Shown: positions 1 through 10,347, numbered from the stretch's first letter. The stretch is DNA of 64,000 nt from Sphingomonas sp. SORGH_AS_0950 (GCF_030818415.1 NZ_JAUTAE010000001.1:3808001-3872000); one strand, 5' to 3'. The notes: generated by a model not told the origin, from the sequence alone. A program made the numbers and translations.

Positions 1-830
1 GCGATGGTGGGCAGCCGACCGGCATGGGCGCGCCGCGCCTCGGCGGTCGCCTGTTCATATTGCGCGCGGGCCCGCATGATCGCGGGCACATCGGCCCAGT
101 CGACTGTCATCGCGCGGCCGCAGCTGCGCAACAGCCAGTCGGGCACCTGCGGATCGACCGCGGGCGCGCTCTCGCGGCCCAGCAGGAAGGACAGGCTGGT
201 GGTCCAGCGGCGCTGTTCCGCCTCGATCCGGGTCAGCGTCGCGCGCGCGGCGGCGACCCGCGACTGGGCCTGGAGCGCGTCGGAGCGCGTCGTCGCGCCC
301 TTGCCGAACCGCTTTTCGACCAGCGCGCTGATATCCTCGATCCGTGCCAGCTGCTCCATCGCGATGGCGCGCAGCGCGGCGTTGCGCTGGACCTCGATCA
401 TCGCAAAGCCGGTGTCGCGGATCAGCGCGTCCACCGCCAGCAACAGGTCGGCGCGCCCGATCCGGGTGCCCGCGCGCGCCGATTCCACCGCGCCCGCGAC
501 CTTGCCGAAATCATACAGCATCTGCGAGGCGGACAGTTGCGGCCGGGGGCGCCAGCCGGTGCTGATCCGGCTGTCATAGCCGCTGCCGACGCCCGCGCTG
601 ATTCGGGGGAGATAGCCCGCGCGCGCAACCTCGACATCCTCGCCGCGCGCGTCCAGCGTCGCGCTGGCCTGCGTGACCGAGGGGTGCCAGGCCAGCACCT
701 CGCGCATGGCGCTTTCCATCGTGACGGCCGGTTCGGCCGATACGGGAGGGCTTGCCATGATCACCGCCAGAACAGCCGCCATCACCCTTTCCGATCGTCG
801 CTGGTAGCGTTCACGCCACTCTGTTCTCAT
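1..830 (-). CDS. TolC-family outer-membrane channel, 3' part outside window
   Basis: N-terminal 276 residues of a TolC/LapE-type outer-membrane efflux protein; the gene runs off the left edge. The translation opens with MRTEWRERYQRRSERV, a short hydrophobic signal segment ending near PPVSAEP, then a motif typical of the first TolC repeat (AMREVLAWHPSVTQASA) and PRISAGVG...QMLYDFGKV, the usual strand-helix passage. Members of this family carry type I secretion substrates across the outer membrane. The gene lies 130 bp downstream of a giant adhesin on the same strand, so it is probably that adhesin's export channel. The family is sure; the pairing is inferred from position. A strong terminator separates the two genes, so this one probably has its own promoter or depends on read-through. 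The ATG at 830 is preceded by AGGAAAGGCGCC. Confidence 0.85.
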   Translation of the reverse strand, partial: MRTEWRERYQRRSERVMAAVLAVIMASPPVSAEPAVTMESAMREVLAWHPSVTQASATLDARGEDVEVARAGYLPRISAGVGSGYDSRISTGWRPRPQLSASQMLYDFGKVAGAVESARAGTRIGRADLLLAVDALIRDTGFAMIEVQRNAALRAIAMEQLARIEDISALVEKRFGKGATTRSDALQAQSRVAAARATLTRIEAEQRRWTTSLSFLLGRESAPAVDPQVPDWLLRSCGRAMTVDWADVPAIMRARAQYEQATAEARRAHAGRLPTI

Positions 831-880
831 CAGGCGCCTTTCCTAGCCTCTCCAGCGCCGGAGTTCGGCTAAACTACTTT

Positions 881-922
881 AATAAAAAAAGAAAAGTGCC
901 GAAGACTGGCGCCTTCGGCACT
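881..922 (-). terminator. Rho-independent terminator after the adhesin
   Basis: Read on the minus strand, a perfect 10-bp stem (AGTGCCGAAG / CTTCGGCACT, 895-904 with 913-922) with an 8-nt loop is followed by a T-rich tract at 894-881. It lies 39 bp after the adhesin stop codon and ends that transcript before the TolC gene. Confidence 0.9.
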
Positions 923-960
923 CCCAATCACGTCCATTTCCGGAGTGGTGACCGCATTCG

Positions 961-3900
961 TCACATTATGTGCATGGTCGCCAGCTTCTCCTGCTCGGGA
1001 TCGGCCGAAACGGTCAGATAGCCCAGCGGATCGTCGACGATCGGCGCGGCGTCGATGGGACCGATATCAGTGGCGATCGCGGTCGATCCCCGATCGTCGT
1101 CGGTCAGGGTGACGGTCGCGGGCTGCTGCGTCTCCAGATAGCGGGTCAGCACCGCCTCCAGATCGCCCTGGCCCTCCATCAGCGACAGGGCGATGCGCGC
1201 ATCGCCATGGTCGGCGGTGACCACCGGCGCGGGCTGGTCGATGTCCGCCATCATCGGCACCACGTCGAGCGCCAGATGATCCATGCCATCGGCATCGAGC
1301 GCGGTGATCGTCGCGGCCGGGAAGGCCGGGGCGACGCCGTTGTTGATGTCGACCGCGACGTCCAGCCGCGCGGTCGCCACCTGCCCGTCGGGCTGGACGA
1401 TCTGATAGGTGAAGCTGTCCACCGGATCGACCGCCGAATAGCCCAGCGTCGTGCTCGGCTGGTAGCTATACTGTCCGACCTCGTTGATCGTCAGCGTGCC
1501 GTGCGCCCCCGTCAGCGTCAGCGGCGTGTCGCCCACCGCGACGAAGCGGCCGCCCGACAACATCCGGATTTCCAGGAAGTCGCTGCCCGGCGCGTCGTTC
1601 GCCAGCAGGTCGCCGCTGACGGGGGTCGTGCCGGTCAGCGCGAACTGGTCGAGATGGGTGACCGTCTGGGCGACATAGACGCTGCTCGTATAGCCGGTGC
1701 CCAGCGCGTTGGTGCTGGTGACGGTGTAGTTGTAGGTGCCCGAGGGCAACCCGGTCATCGTCACGCTGAGCCCGGTGCCCAGGACCCCGCCAATGCCCGC
1801 CACGCCGGTGCCCGAATTTGTGCCGACCACCGTGCCCGCCGCATTGGTGACGGTGATCGTATAGCTGGGCAGCAGCGCCAGCCCCGGCGCGATGACCGCC
1901 GACAGGGTGACGTTGGCGACGCTGTTGGCGTCCACCGTGAAGCTGTCGACGGCCCGCCCGGTCTGCGGCCCGGACAATATGCTCGCCAGCGGCGTGGTGA
2001 AGCTGGTGTCAACGACCGGCGCGCGCGTCTCGACCACGTTGACGAAGCTGGCCGCGGCGGTGGCGACGTCGTTCACGGCCAGCGGCGCGCCGGTCACGTC
2101 GGGGCTGCCGATCGTGATGGTCAGCGTGGCGCTCTCGCGTTCATTGTCCGAGGCGTCGAGCAGCGTGTAGGTGAAGCGGTCGACCTTGCCGAGCACCGCC
2201 GCATTCGCATCGGGGACATAGGTGTAGCTGCCGTCGCGCGCGATGGTCAGCGTACCCCATAGACCCGCGACGATCGTGGCGTCGGCCGTCACCGCCGTCG
2301 TCACGCCGTTCAGCGTCACGCTCTCCACGACCGTCTGCGGGCTGACCACGTCGATCTGGCCGCCGGTGCCGGGATCGGTGATGACGTTGCCGTTGGTGAC
2401 GGCGGGTATGACCTGCGCGATGTCGGTGAAGTCGGAATCGACCCCGGTGACGCTCAGCCCGCCCAGCAGCCCGACGCCCAGCGTATTGTCGAAGGTGACG
2501 AAGGCGCGGTACTGGCCCGGCCCCAGATCGGCATTGGCGACGAGGTTGCCGTTCAGCAGCCCGACCTCCAGCAGCGACGACGTGCCACCGCCATCGACCG
2601 CGACCCAGCTGGTCCCGTTGAACCGCTGGACCACCACCGAATAGCCGCTGGCGACCCCGACATTGGCCAGCGAGTCATAGGTGAAGGTCGCCGCCAGCGT
2701 ATGGCCCGCATCGACGGTAAACTGGACATTGGGGATGGCCAGCACCTGCGCATCGAGGTTGACCAGCCCCAGCGAGACCAGCGCGGTATAATTGGCGCTG
2801 CCCAGATTCTCGTTGGTCTGGACAGGGACCAGGTCGACCAGCGCCGTGGCGGTGTTGTCGAAGGCGCCGATGTCGAAGGGCGCGACGATCGACACCGCCG
2901 CCGAGACATTGCCCGCCCCGTCGCGCAGGCCCACGCTCAGCGTTTCGCCCGCCAGCTGCGGGCTGGGCAGGGTGACCGCATAGAGCCCTCCGGGGGCGAC
3001 CGTGCCGGTGCCGATGACGGTCCCGGCGGCGTTGCGCACCTCCACCGTGGTGCCCGGCTCGCCCAGGCCGCTGACCACCGTGCCGCCCGGATTGATCGTG
3101 GCGGTCGGGGGCGCGGGGGGCGTGATGTCGGGGGCACTGGCGACGATCCGGATCGAGGCGTTGCCCGCCGCATCGGTCTGGGTCACGCTCAGCAGCTGGC
3201 CATTGGCCTGCGGCGTGGACAGCGTCGCGCTATAGCCGCCATCCGCACCGACCAGCGCGGTGCCGACCAGCTGTCCGGCGGGGTCGAGGATGCGGATCGT
3301 TGCCCCCGCCTCGCCGGTGCCGGTGACGGTCGTGCCCGTGCCGTTGACCGTCGCCAGCGGGGCGGCGGGCGGCGTGATGTCGGGCGCGATCACGCTGCCG
3401 GGTAGCGAGGCATTGCCCGCGACATCGGCCTGCGTCACCTGAAGCACCTGGCCATTGGCCTGCGGCACGGTCAGCGTCACGCTATAGCTGCCATTGGCCG
3501 CGACGATGCCGGTGCCGATGACCGTGCCCAGCGGATCGCGGACGGTGACCGTCGCTCCGGCCTCGCCGGTGCCGGTGACCAGCGTACCGACGCCGTTGAT
3601 CGCGGCGGTCAGCCCGATCGGGGCGGTGATGTCGGGCGCGGTCGCCTGCGCGCTCGCCGAGACATTGCCCGCCGCATCGGCCTGGCTGAGCGACAGGAGC
3701 TGGCCGTTCGCCTGGGCCGGGACGAGCGGCACGGCGAAGCTGCCGTCCGCCGCGACCAGTGCGGTGCCCAGAATGGCGCCGCCCGGCCCCCGGATGGTGA
3801 CGGTCGCCCCCGCCTCGCCGGTGCCGGTCAGGGTGGTGCCGTCCCCCGACACGATGCCGACCGGCGCCAGCGGCGCGGTGAGGTCGGGTGCGGTCACGGC

Positions 3901-6900
3901 GGCAGCGGCCCCGACATTGCCCCCGGTATCGGCCTGGGTCACGGACAGCGCCTGGCCGTTGACCTGCGGCGTGGCGAGGATGGCGGCATAGCTGCCGTTG
4001 GGGGCCACCACCGCCGTGGCGATCACCGTGCCGCCCGCGTCGCGGATGGTGACGGTCGCGCCCGCCTCGCCCTGGCCGGAGATCAGCGTCCCCGCGCCGT
4101 TGATCGCGGCGGTCAGGCCGACCGGCGCGGTGATGTCGGGCGCGCTGACCTGCGCGATCGGCGAGACATTGCCCGTCGGGTCGCTCTGGCTGAGCGACAG
4201 CAGCTGGCCATTGGCCTGGGGCGGCGTCAGCGTCGCGGTGAAGCTGCCGTCCCCGGCCACCAGCGCGGTGCCCAGCACGATGCCGCCGGGCCCTCGGATG
4301 GTGACGGTGGCGCCCGCCTCGCCGGTGCCGGTGATGGCGGTGCCGTCGCCCGCGACGATGCCGACCGGCGCGAGCGGCGCGGTCAGGTCGGGGGCGGTGA
4401 CGGGGGCGGGGGTGCCGCTATTGCCCGCCGCATCCACCTGGGTCGCGACCAGCAGCTGGCCGTTGACCTGCGGCGTGGTCAGGAGCGCGGCATAGCTGCC
4501 GTTCGCGGCGACCAGCGCCGTGCCCAGCACCGTCCCGGCGGCATCGCGGATGGTGACGGTCGCCCCCGCTTCGCCCTGGCCCGTGACGATGATGCCTGCG
4601 CCGTCGATCGCGGCGGTCAGGCCGACCGGCGCGCTGATGTCGGGCGCGGCGATCTGTGCGATCGGCGAGATATTGCCCGCCGGATCGGCCTGGGTCAGCA
4701 CCAGCAGCTGGCCATCGGCCTGAGCGGGCGACAGCGTCGCGGTGAAGCTGCCGTCCCCGGCCACCAGCGCGGTGGCCAGGATCGTGCCGCCGACATCGCG
4801 GATGGTGACGGTCGCGCCCGCCTCGCCGGTGCCGGTGACCGTGGTCCCGTCTCCGGATACGGTCCCCAGCGGCGCGATCGGCGCGGTGAGGTCGGGCGCG
4901 ATGACGCCGACGCCGGGCGAGGCATTGCCCGCAGCATCCGCCTGCGTCGCGGTCAGCGGCTGGCCATCGGTCTGCGGCGTGGACAGCACCACCACATAGC
5001 GGCCGGTCGCGCCGACCACCCCGCTGCCCAGCAGCGTGCCGCCTGCGTCGGCGATGCGGATGGTCGCGCCGACTTCTCCGACGCCCGTCACCACCGAGCC
5101 GGTGGCGTCGATCGTCGCGGTCGGCGCGGCGGGCGGGGTCAGGTCCGGCGCGAGGGCGATGGCGGGGGGCGAGACATCGCCGTCCGCATCGGCCTGGGTC
5201 ACGCGGACCGTCTCGCCATTGGTCTGCGGCGTGGTCAGCGTGGCGCTGTAGCTGCCGTCCGGATTGACGGTGGTGCCGCCGATGACGGTGCCGGTCGCAT
5301 CGCGCACGGTGATCGTCGCGCCCGCCTGTCCGGTGCCCGATACGCTCGCGCCGTCCAGCGCGACGCTGGCGATCGGTGCGCCCGGCGTGTCGTTGGGTAC
5401 CAGATCGGGGGCGATCGCCGCGCCCGGTGCCGAGACATTGCCTGCCGCATCCGCCTGGGTCAGCGTCAATAGCTGTCCGTTGGTCAGCGGCGGGGCGAGC
5501 GCGACGGTGAAGCGGCCATCCGCGCCGACCGGCACGGTGGCGATCACCAGCCCGACCGGATCGGTGATGGTGACGATCGCGCCGACCTCGCCGGTGCCGG
5601 TCAGGCTGGCGCCATCGACCGCCACGACGGCGGCGGGTGCGTTCGGCGGCGTCAGATCCAGCGCGGCAACGCTCGTGCTGCCCGAGATATTGCCGGTGGC
5701 ATCGGCTTGGCTGACCGACAGGATCTGCCGGTCGATCTGCGCGACGGGCAGGAGCACGGCATAGCTTCCCCCTGCATTGACGGTCGCGGTGCCCAGCACG
5801 TTGCCGCCCGCATCGCGCACCGTCACGGTCGCGCCGACCTCGCCCGTGCCCGACACGATCCTACCCGTCGGATCGAGCGAGGCGAGCGGCGCGCCCGGCG
5901 CGGTGATGTCGGGTGCGGTCGCGGTGGTCGCGCCCGAGACATTGCCCGTCGCGTCGGACAGGGTGGCGCTGATCGTCCCGCCATTCGCCTGGGCGGGGGT
6001 CAGGGGCACGGCGAACAGGCCATCGGCACCGATCGCGCCGCTGCCGATCACCGTCCCGTCGCCGTCGCGGATGGTGACGGTCGCCCCCGCTTCGCCGCTG
6101 CCGCTGGCCAGGGTGCCGTCGGCGTTGACGGCGACCAGCGGCGCATCGGGCGCGGTGAAGTCGGGCGCGGTCACCGTCACCGGGGCGGAGGCATTGCCCG
6201 CTGCGTCGGCCTGCGTCACCAGTAGGGTGTCGCCGTCGATCTGGGGCGGGGCGAGGACGACCGTATAGGCGCCGTTGGCGGCGGCGGTCGCGGTGGCGAC
6301 CACCGTGCCGCCCGCATCGCGCACAGTAACGGTCGCGCCCACCTCGGCCAGCCCGGTCACGACCGTGCCGGTGGCATCGATCGCGGCGGTCAGTCCGACC
6401 GGTACGCTGGTATCGAGCGCGGTCAGCGCCAGCGGCGCCGAGACATTGCCCGCCGCATCGGCCTGGGTGACGGTCAGCGCCTGGCCGTTCACCTGCGGCG
6501 TGGTCAGCGTGACGGCAAAGCCGCCGTCCGCCCCGACCTGCGCGGTGCCCAGCACCGTTCCGTCCGCCGCGCGCACGGTGACGGTGGCGCCGACCTCGCC
6601 GGTGCCGCCGACCGTGATGCCCTCGGGCGACAGCGTGGCGACGGGCGCGGCGGGGGCGGTCAGGTCGGGGGCGATGGGGGCGACGGAGAGCGAGGCATTG
6701 CCCGCCGCGTCCGCCTGCGTCACCTGCAAGGTCTCTGCATTGCGTTGCGGGGTGGTCAGCGTCGCGACATAGCTGCCGTCCGCACCGACGATGGCGGTGC
6801 CGATGACGATACCGGCAGGATCGCGAATGGTGACGCTGGCCCCCGCTTCGCCCAGGCCGGTCACCAGCGTTCCGTCGCCGCTGACCGTCGCGGTCAGCCC

Positions 6901-9900
6901 GGTGGGTGCGGTGATGTCCGGCGCGGTGACGATGACGACGGGCGAGGCATTGCCCGCCGCATCGGTCTGGATGATCTGCACGGTCTCGCCATTGGCCTGC
7001 GGCGTGGCGAGCGGGACGGCGAAGCCGCCGTCCGCGCCGACCTGCGCGGTGCCCAGCAGGGTGCCGTCGGCGGCCCGCACGGTGACGGTCGCGCCGGGCT
7101 CGCCGGTCCCCGCCAGCGTCACCCCGGCATCGACGACCGATCCGGTCGGCGCGAGCGGCGCGGTGATATCGGGCGCGGTCAGCGGGACGGGGGCGGAGAC
7201 ATTGCCCGCCGCATCGGCCTGGGTCACGCTCAGCACCTGGCCATTGGCCTGCGGGGTGGTCAGCGTCGCGCTATAGCCGCCATTGGCATCGACCTGCGCG
7301 GTGCCGATCGCCGTGCCGCCCGCATCGCGGATCGTGACGGTCGCACCGGGCTCGCCGCTGCCGGTCACGACGATGCCGTTGCCGTCGATCGTCGCGGTCA
7401 GCCCGGTCGGGGCGGTGATGTCCGGTGCGGTGAGGGTGACGGAGGAGGAGCTATTCCCGCCGCGATCGGTCTGGCCGACCGTCAGGGTCTCGCCATTGGC
7501 CTGGGCGGGGGACAGGGTGACGCTATAGCCGCCGTCCGCGCCGACCACCGCGCTCGCCAGCGGCGTGCCGTCCGGCCCGCGCACGGTGACCGTGGCGAAG
7601 GGCTCGCCGGTGCCGATGACCGCGCTGCCATCCGGCGCGATCGTCGCGACGGGCGCATCGGGGGCGGTCACGTCGGGGGCGGCGACGATGCTGGGGTCGG
7701 AGACATTGCCCGCCGCATCGGTCTGCGTCGCGGTCAGGACCTGGCCGCCGGTCTGCGGCGTGGTTAGCGACACGACGAAGCTGGTGTCGGCGGCGACCAC
7801 CGCGCTGCCCAGCAGATTGCCGTTCGCATCGACGATCCGGACCGTCGCGCCGGGCTCGCCATTGCCATAGACCGCCGCGCCGTCACCCGACAGCGTGACG
7901 CCGGGCGCGTCCGGCGGGGTGATGTCGGGGGCGACCGTCATCATCGGCGGCGAGATGTTGCCCGCCGCGTCGGTCTGCGTGACCATCAGCATCTCGCCAT
8001 TGGCCTGCGGCGTCGGCAGCGTCACCGAGAAGCTGCCGTCCGCCGCCACGGGCGCGGTCGCGATCAGCGTGCCGTCGGCGTCGCGAATCTCGACGATCGC
8101 GCCCGCCTCGCCGGTGCCGGTGACGACCGTGCCCTCGGGGCTGAGCGCGACCGAGGGCGCGTCGGGCGCCGCCAGATCGGGCGTGACGATGGTGACGGCG
8201 GCGGAGACATTGCCCGCCGCGTCGGTCTGCGTCGCCGACAGCATCCGGCCATCGGCGGTGCCGGTGGGCAACGTGACGCTGAACGCGCCATCCGCGCCGA
8301 CGATGGCGGTCCCGATCGGCAGGCCATCGGCGTCCGTGACCCGCACGGTCGCGCCGGGCTCGCCCGTCCCGGTCAGCACCGTGCCGTCCGCGCTGACCGC
8401 GACGACCGGCGCGCCGGGGGCGCTGGTATCCGGCGCGGTCAGCGAGGCCGCAGCCGAGACATTGCCCGCCGCATCCGCCTGGGTGACGGTCAGCGTCTCG
8501 CCATTGGTCTGCGGCGTGGTCAGCGTCAGCGTATAATTGCCCTGCGCATCGACGGTGGCGGAGCCGATGACCTGCCCGGCGGCGTCACGAACCGAAACCG
8601 TCGCGCCGGGCTCGCCGGTGCCGGTGACGGTGTCGCCATTCCGCCCGAGCGTCGCGGTCGGCGCGGCGGGCGCGGTCGTATCGGGTGCGGTTAGCGTGGC
8701 GGCGGGCGATATATTCCCGGCCGCGTCGGCCTGGGTTACGGTCAGGGTGCCGCCATTGGCCTGCGGCGTGGTCAGCGTCAGCGTGTAGTTGCCCTGCGCA
8801 TCGACGGTGGCGGAGCCGATGACCTGCCCGGCCGCGTCACGAACCGAAACCGTCGCGCCGGGCTCGCCGGTGCCGGTGACGGTGTCGCCATTCTGCCCCA
8901 GCGTGGCAGTCGGTGCGGCGGGCGCGGTCGTATCGGGCGCGTTCAGTGTGGCGGCGGGCGAGGCATTCCCGGCCGCGTCGGCCTGGGTGACGGTCAGGGT
9001 GCCGCCATTGACCTGCGGCGTGGTGAGGGTCAGCGTGTAATTGCCCTGCGCATCGACGGTGGTGGTGCCGATGACCTGTCCGGCCGCGTCACGAACCGAA
9101 ACCGTCGCGCCGGGTTCGCCGGTGCCGGTCACGGTCGCGCCATTCTGGCCGAGCGTCGCGGTCGGTGCGACGGGCGGGGTGATGTCGGGTGCGGTCAGCG
9201 TGGCGGCGGACGAGACATTGCCCGCGGCATCCGCCTGGGTGACAGTCAGGGTGCCGCCATTGGCCTGCGGCGTGGTCAGCGTCAGCGTATAATTGCCCTG
9301 CGCATCGACCGTTGCGGTGCCCAGCACGTTTCCGGCGGCATCGCGGACGGTGACGGTCGCGCCGGGCTCGCCGGTGCCGGTGATCGTCGTGCCCTGGCCG
9401 TTCACGGTCGCGGTTGGGGCGGTGGGGGGTGTGATGTCGGGGGCGGTGACGCTCGCGCCCGGCGAGACATTGCCCGCCGGGTCCGACTGGGTGACGGTGA
9501 TCGGCTGGCCGTTGGTCTGGGGCGGGTTGAGCGTGACGGCATAGTTGCCGTCCGCGCCGACCGTGCCGGTCCCGATCACCGTGCCGGTGGGATCGGTGAC
9601 GCGGACCGTCGCCCCGGCCTCGCCGGTGCCGGTGACGCCGGTTCCGGCCGGGTTGAAGATGGCGGTGGGCCGCGCGGGCGCTTGCGTATCGGCGGTCGGT
9701 GGGGTGGCGGGGGCGCGATCGTCGCCGCCGCCGCCACCCGAGACGGCCGCGACCAGACCGCCGACCCCCGCCACGCCCAGCACGGCGGGCAGGATGAACG
9801 ACGCGCCGCCGCCCTGCGCCGCCCCCTGCGCGGCCAGCAGGTCGTCGAGGCTGGTCAGCGCGGTGAAGCGGCCCGCGCCACTGGCGGCGGGATGCGCCAG

Positions 9901-10152
9901 CCATTGACCGCCCTGATCGTCGCGCAGGACGAGGTCGCTGATGGTGCCGCGCTGCTCGTTGTAGAAATTGTCGATACGAATGGTCTGGCCATCGTTCAGG
10001 CGGATGATCAGGTCGTTGCCCTGCCGTTCCATCGCGGCGACCTGCGCGCGGTCGAGGTCGAGCCGGATGACGCTGGGCGCATCCAGCGTGATGACGTCAG
10101 CGGCGGTGGTGGTCGTGGTTCCGCTGGCCTTGGCGATGATCTCGGTCTGCAT
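961..10152 (-). CDS. Giant BapA-like Ig-repeat surface adhesin
   Basis: Predicted 3063-residue surface adhesin for biofilm formation or attachment, exported by type I secretion. I chose the ATG at 10152 because GGGAGGAG lies just upstream; a longer frame starting at 10191 has no such site. Residues 1-150 resemble the BapA/LapF prefix domain (a beta-rich segment around IRLNDGQTIRIDNF, then a glycine-rich linker SGGGGGDD). Residues 155-2425 hold 27 tandem Ig-like repeats, 26 of them 84 residues long, with the cores TGTGEPGATVTVRDAAG and VTQADAAGNVS. The remaining ~640 residues carry VCBS/cadherin-like units (GSYTYVPDANA; GQYSYQPSTT) and an acidic tail, which would hold the secretion signal in this family. 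No RTX nonapeptides were seen. The neighbour on the same strand is a TolC-family channel; the ABC and membrane-fusion partners are not in the window. Confidence 0.9.
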   Translation of the reverse strand: MQTEIIAKASGTTTTTAADVITLDAPSVIRLDLDRAQVAAMERQGNDLIIRLNDGQTIRIDNFYNEQRGTISDLVLRDDQGGQWLAHPAASGAGRFTALTSLDDLLAAQGAAQGGGASFILPAVLGVAGVGGLVAAVSGGGGGDDRAPATPPTADTQAPARPTAIFNPAGTGVTGTGEAGATVRVTDPTGTVIGTGTVGADGNYAVTLNPPQTNGQPITVTQSDPAGNVSPGASVTAPDITPPTAPTATVNGQGTTITGTGEPGATVTVRDAAGNVLGTATVDAQGNYTLTLTTPQANGGTLTVTQADAAGNVSSAATLTAPDITPPVAPTATLGQNGATVTGTGEPGATVSVRDAAGQVIGTTTVDAQGNYTLTLTTPQVNGGTLTVTQADAAGNASPAATLNAPDTTAPAAPTATLGQNGDTVTGTGEPGATVSVRDAAGQVIGSATVDAQGNYTLTLTTPQANGGTLTVTQADAAGNISPAATLTAPDTTAPAAPTATLGRNGDTVTGTGEPGATVSVRDAAGQVIGSATVDAQGNYTLTLTTPQTNGETLTVTQADAAGNVSAAASLTAPDTSAPGAPVVAVSADGTVLTGTGEPGATVRVTDADGLPIGTAIVGADGAFSVTLPTGTADGRMLSATQTDAAGNVSAAVTIVTPDLAAPDAPSVALSPEGTVVTGTGEAGAIVEIRDADGTLIATAPVAADGSFSVTLPTPQANGEMLMVTQTDAAGNISPPMMTVAPDITPPDAPGVTLSGDGAAVYGNGEPGATVRIVDANGNLLGSAVVAADTSFVVSLTTPQTGGQVLTATQTDAAGNVSDPSIVAAPDVTAPDAPVATIAPDGSAVIGTGEPFATVTVRGPDGTPLASAVVGADGGYSVTLSPAQANGETLTVGQTDRGGNSSSSVTLTAPDITAPTGLTATIDGNGIVVTGSGEPGATVTIRDAGGTAIGTAQVDANGGYSATLTTPQANGQVLSVTQADAAGNVSAPVPLTAPDITAPLAPTGSVVDAGVTLAGTGEPGATVTVRAADGTLLGTAQVGADGGFAVPLATPQANGETVQIIQTDAAGNASPVVIVTAPDITAPTGLTATVSGDGTLVTGLGEAGASVTIRDPAGIVIGTAIVGADGSYVATLTTPQRNAETLQVTQADAAGNASLSVAPIAPDLTAPAAPVATLSPEGITVGGTGEVGATVTVRAADGTVLGTAQVGADGGFAVTLTTPQVNGQALTVTQADAAGNVSAPLALTALDTSVPVGLTAAIDATGTVVTGLAEVGATVTVRDAGGTVVATATAAANGAYTVVLAPPQIDGDTLLVTQADAAGNASAPVTVTAPDFTAPDAPLVAVNADGTLASGSGEAGATVTIRDGDGTVIGSGAIGADGLFAVPLTPAQANGGTISATLSDATGNVSGATTATAPDITAPGAPLASLDPTGRIVSGTGEVGATVTVRDAGGNVLGTATVNAGGSYAVLLPVAQIDRQILSVSQADATGNISGSTSVAALDLTPPNAPAAVVAVDGASLTGTGEVGAIVTITDPVGLVIATVPVGADGRFTVALAPPLTNGQLLTLTQADAAGNVSAPGAAIAPDLVPNDTPGAPIASVALDGASVSGTGQAGATITVRDATGTVIGGTTVNPDGSYSATLTTPQTNGETVRVTQADADGDVSPPAIALAPDLTPPAAPTATIDATGSVVTGVGEVGATIRIADAGGTLLGSGVVGATGRYVVVLSTPQTDGQPLTATQADAAGNASPGVGVIAPDLTAPIAPLGTVSGDGTTVTGTGEAGATVTIRDVGGTILATALVAGDGSFTATLSPAQADGQLLVLTQADPAGNISPIAQIAAPDISAPVGLTAAIDGAGIIVTGQGEAGATVTIRDAAGTVLGTALVAANGSYAALLTTPQVNGQLLVATQVDAAGNSGTPAPVTAPDLTAPLAPVGIVAGDGTAITGTGEAGATVTIRGPGGIVLGTALVAGDGSFTATLTPPQANGQLLSLSQSDPTGNVSPIAQVSAPDITAPVGLTAAINGAGTLISGQGEAGATVTIRDAGGTVIATAVVAPNGSYAAILATPQVNGQALSVTQADTGGNVGAAAAVTAPDLTAPLAPVGIVSGDGTTLTGTGEAGATVTIRGPGGAILGTALVAADGSFAVPLVPAQANGQLLSLSQADAAGNVSASAQATAPDITAPIGLTAAINGVGTLVTGTGEAGATVTVRDPLGTVIGTGIVAANGSYSVTLTVPQANGQVLQVTQADVAGNASLPGSVIAPDITPPAAPLATVNGTGTTVTGTGEAGATIRILDPAGQLVGTALVGADGGYSATLSTPQANGQLLSVTQTDAAGNASIRIVASAPDITPPAPPTATINPGGTVVSGLGEPGTTVEVRNAAGTVIGTGTVAPGGLYAVTLPSPQLAGETLSVGLRDGAGNVSAAVSIVAPFDIGAFDNTATALVDLVPVQTNENLGSANYTALVSLGLVNLDAQVLAIPNVQFTVDAGHTLAATFTYDSLANVGVASGYSVVVQRFNGTSWVAVDGGGTSSLLEVGLLNGNLVANADLGPGQYRAFVTFDNTLGVGLLGGLSVTGVDSDFTDIAQVIPAVTNGNVITDPGTGGQIDVVSPQTVVESVTLNGVTTAVTADATIVAGLWGTLTIARDGSYTYVPDANAAVLGKVDRFTYTLLDASDNERESATLTITIGSPDVTGAPLAVNDVATAAASFVNVVETRAPVVDTSFTTPLASILSGPQTGRAVDSFTVDANSVANVTLSAVIAPGLALLPSYTITVTNAAGTVVGTNSGTGVAGIGGVLGTGLSVTMTGLPSGTYNYTVTSTNALGTGYTSSVYVAQTVTHLDQFALTGTTPVSGDLLANDAPGSDFLEIRMLSGGRFVAVGDTPLTLTGAHGTLTINEVGQYSYQPSTTLGYSAVDPVDSFTYQIVQPDGQVATARLDVAVDINNGVAPAFPAATITALDADGMDHLALDVVPMMADIDQPAPVVTADHGDARIALSLMEGQGDLEAVLTRYLETQQPATVTLTDDDRGSTAIATDIGPIDAAPIVDDPLGYLTVSADPEQEKLATMHIM
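2878..9690 (-). repeat. 27-unit tandem repeat (252 bp period) in adhesin
   Basis: Twenty-seven consecutive units encode residues 155-2425 of the adhesin. All are 84 codons except unit 18, which has three extra residues (DLVPNDTPGAP). Units 3, 4 and 5 are nearly identical. Units 20-25 alternate between two subtypes (one opening DLTAPLAPVG, the other DI(T/S)APVGLTAAI), so the local period there is about 504 bp. Such an array can change copy number in frame by recombination. Confidence 0.95.
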
Positions 10153-10347
10153 GCCCTGCTCCTCCCAAAAGCTGTTCCCGGCGTCCGGCACGGGATGCCG
10201 GACGGGGGCGACGGCGCATGGGTCGCACAGAGATGCGGACGCACGGCCTGCCCCTTATGAAGCGGGAACCACGGCCTGGGTCGGCGGATGCTGGGATTCC
10301 GAATCCGGATTTGATTCAGATGGTTAACGGAAGTTTACGCGCGTCCG

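Noticed and set aside
2992..9907. Ladder of plus-strand ORFs of ~80-170 residues spaced regularly
   Set aside because: They are antisense to the 252-bp adhesin repeats, so start and stop codons recur with the same period. Their protein content is Ser/Pro/Ala/Val low complexity with no domain.
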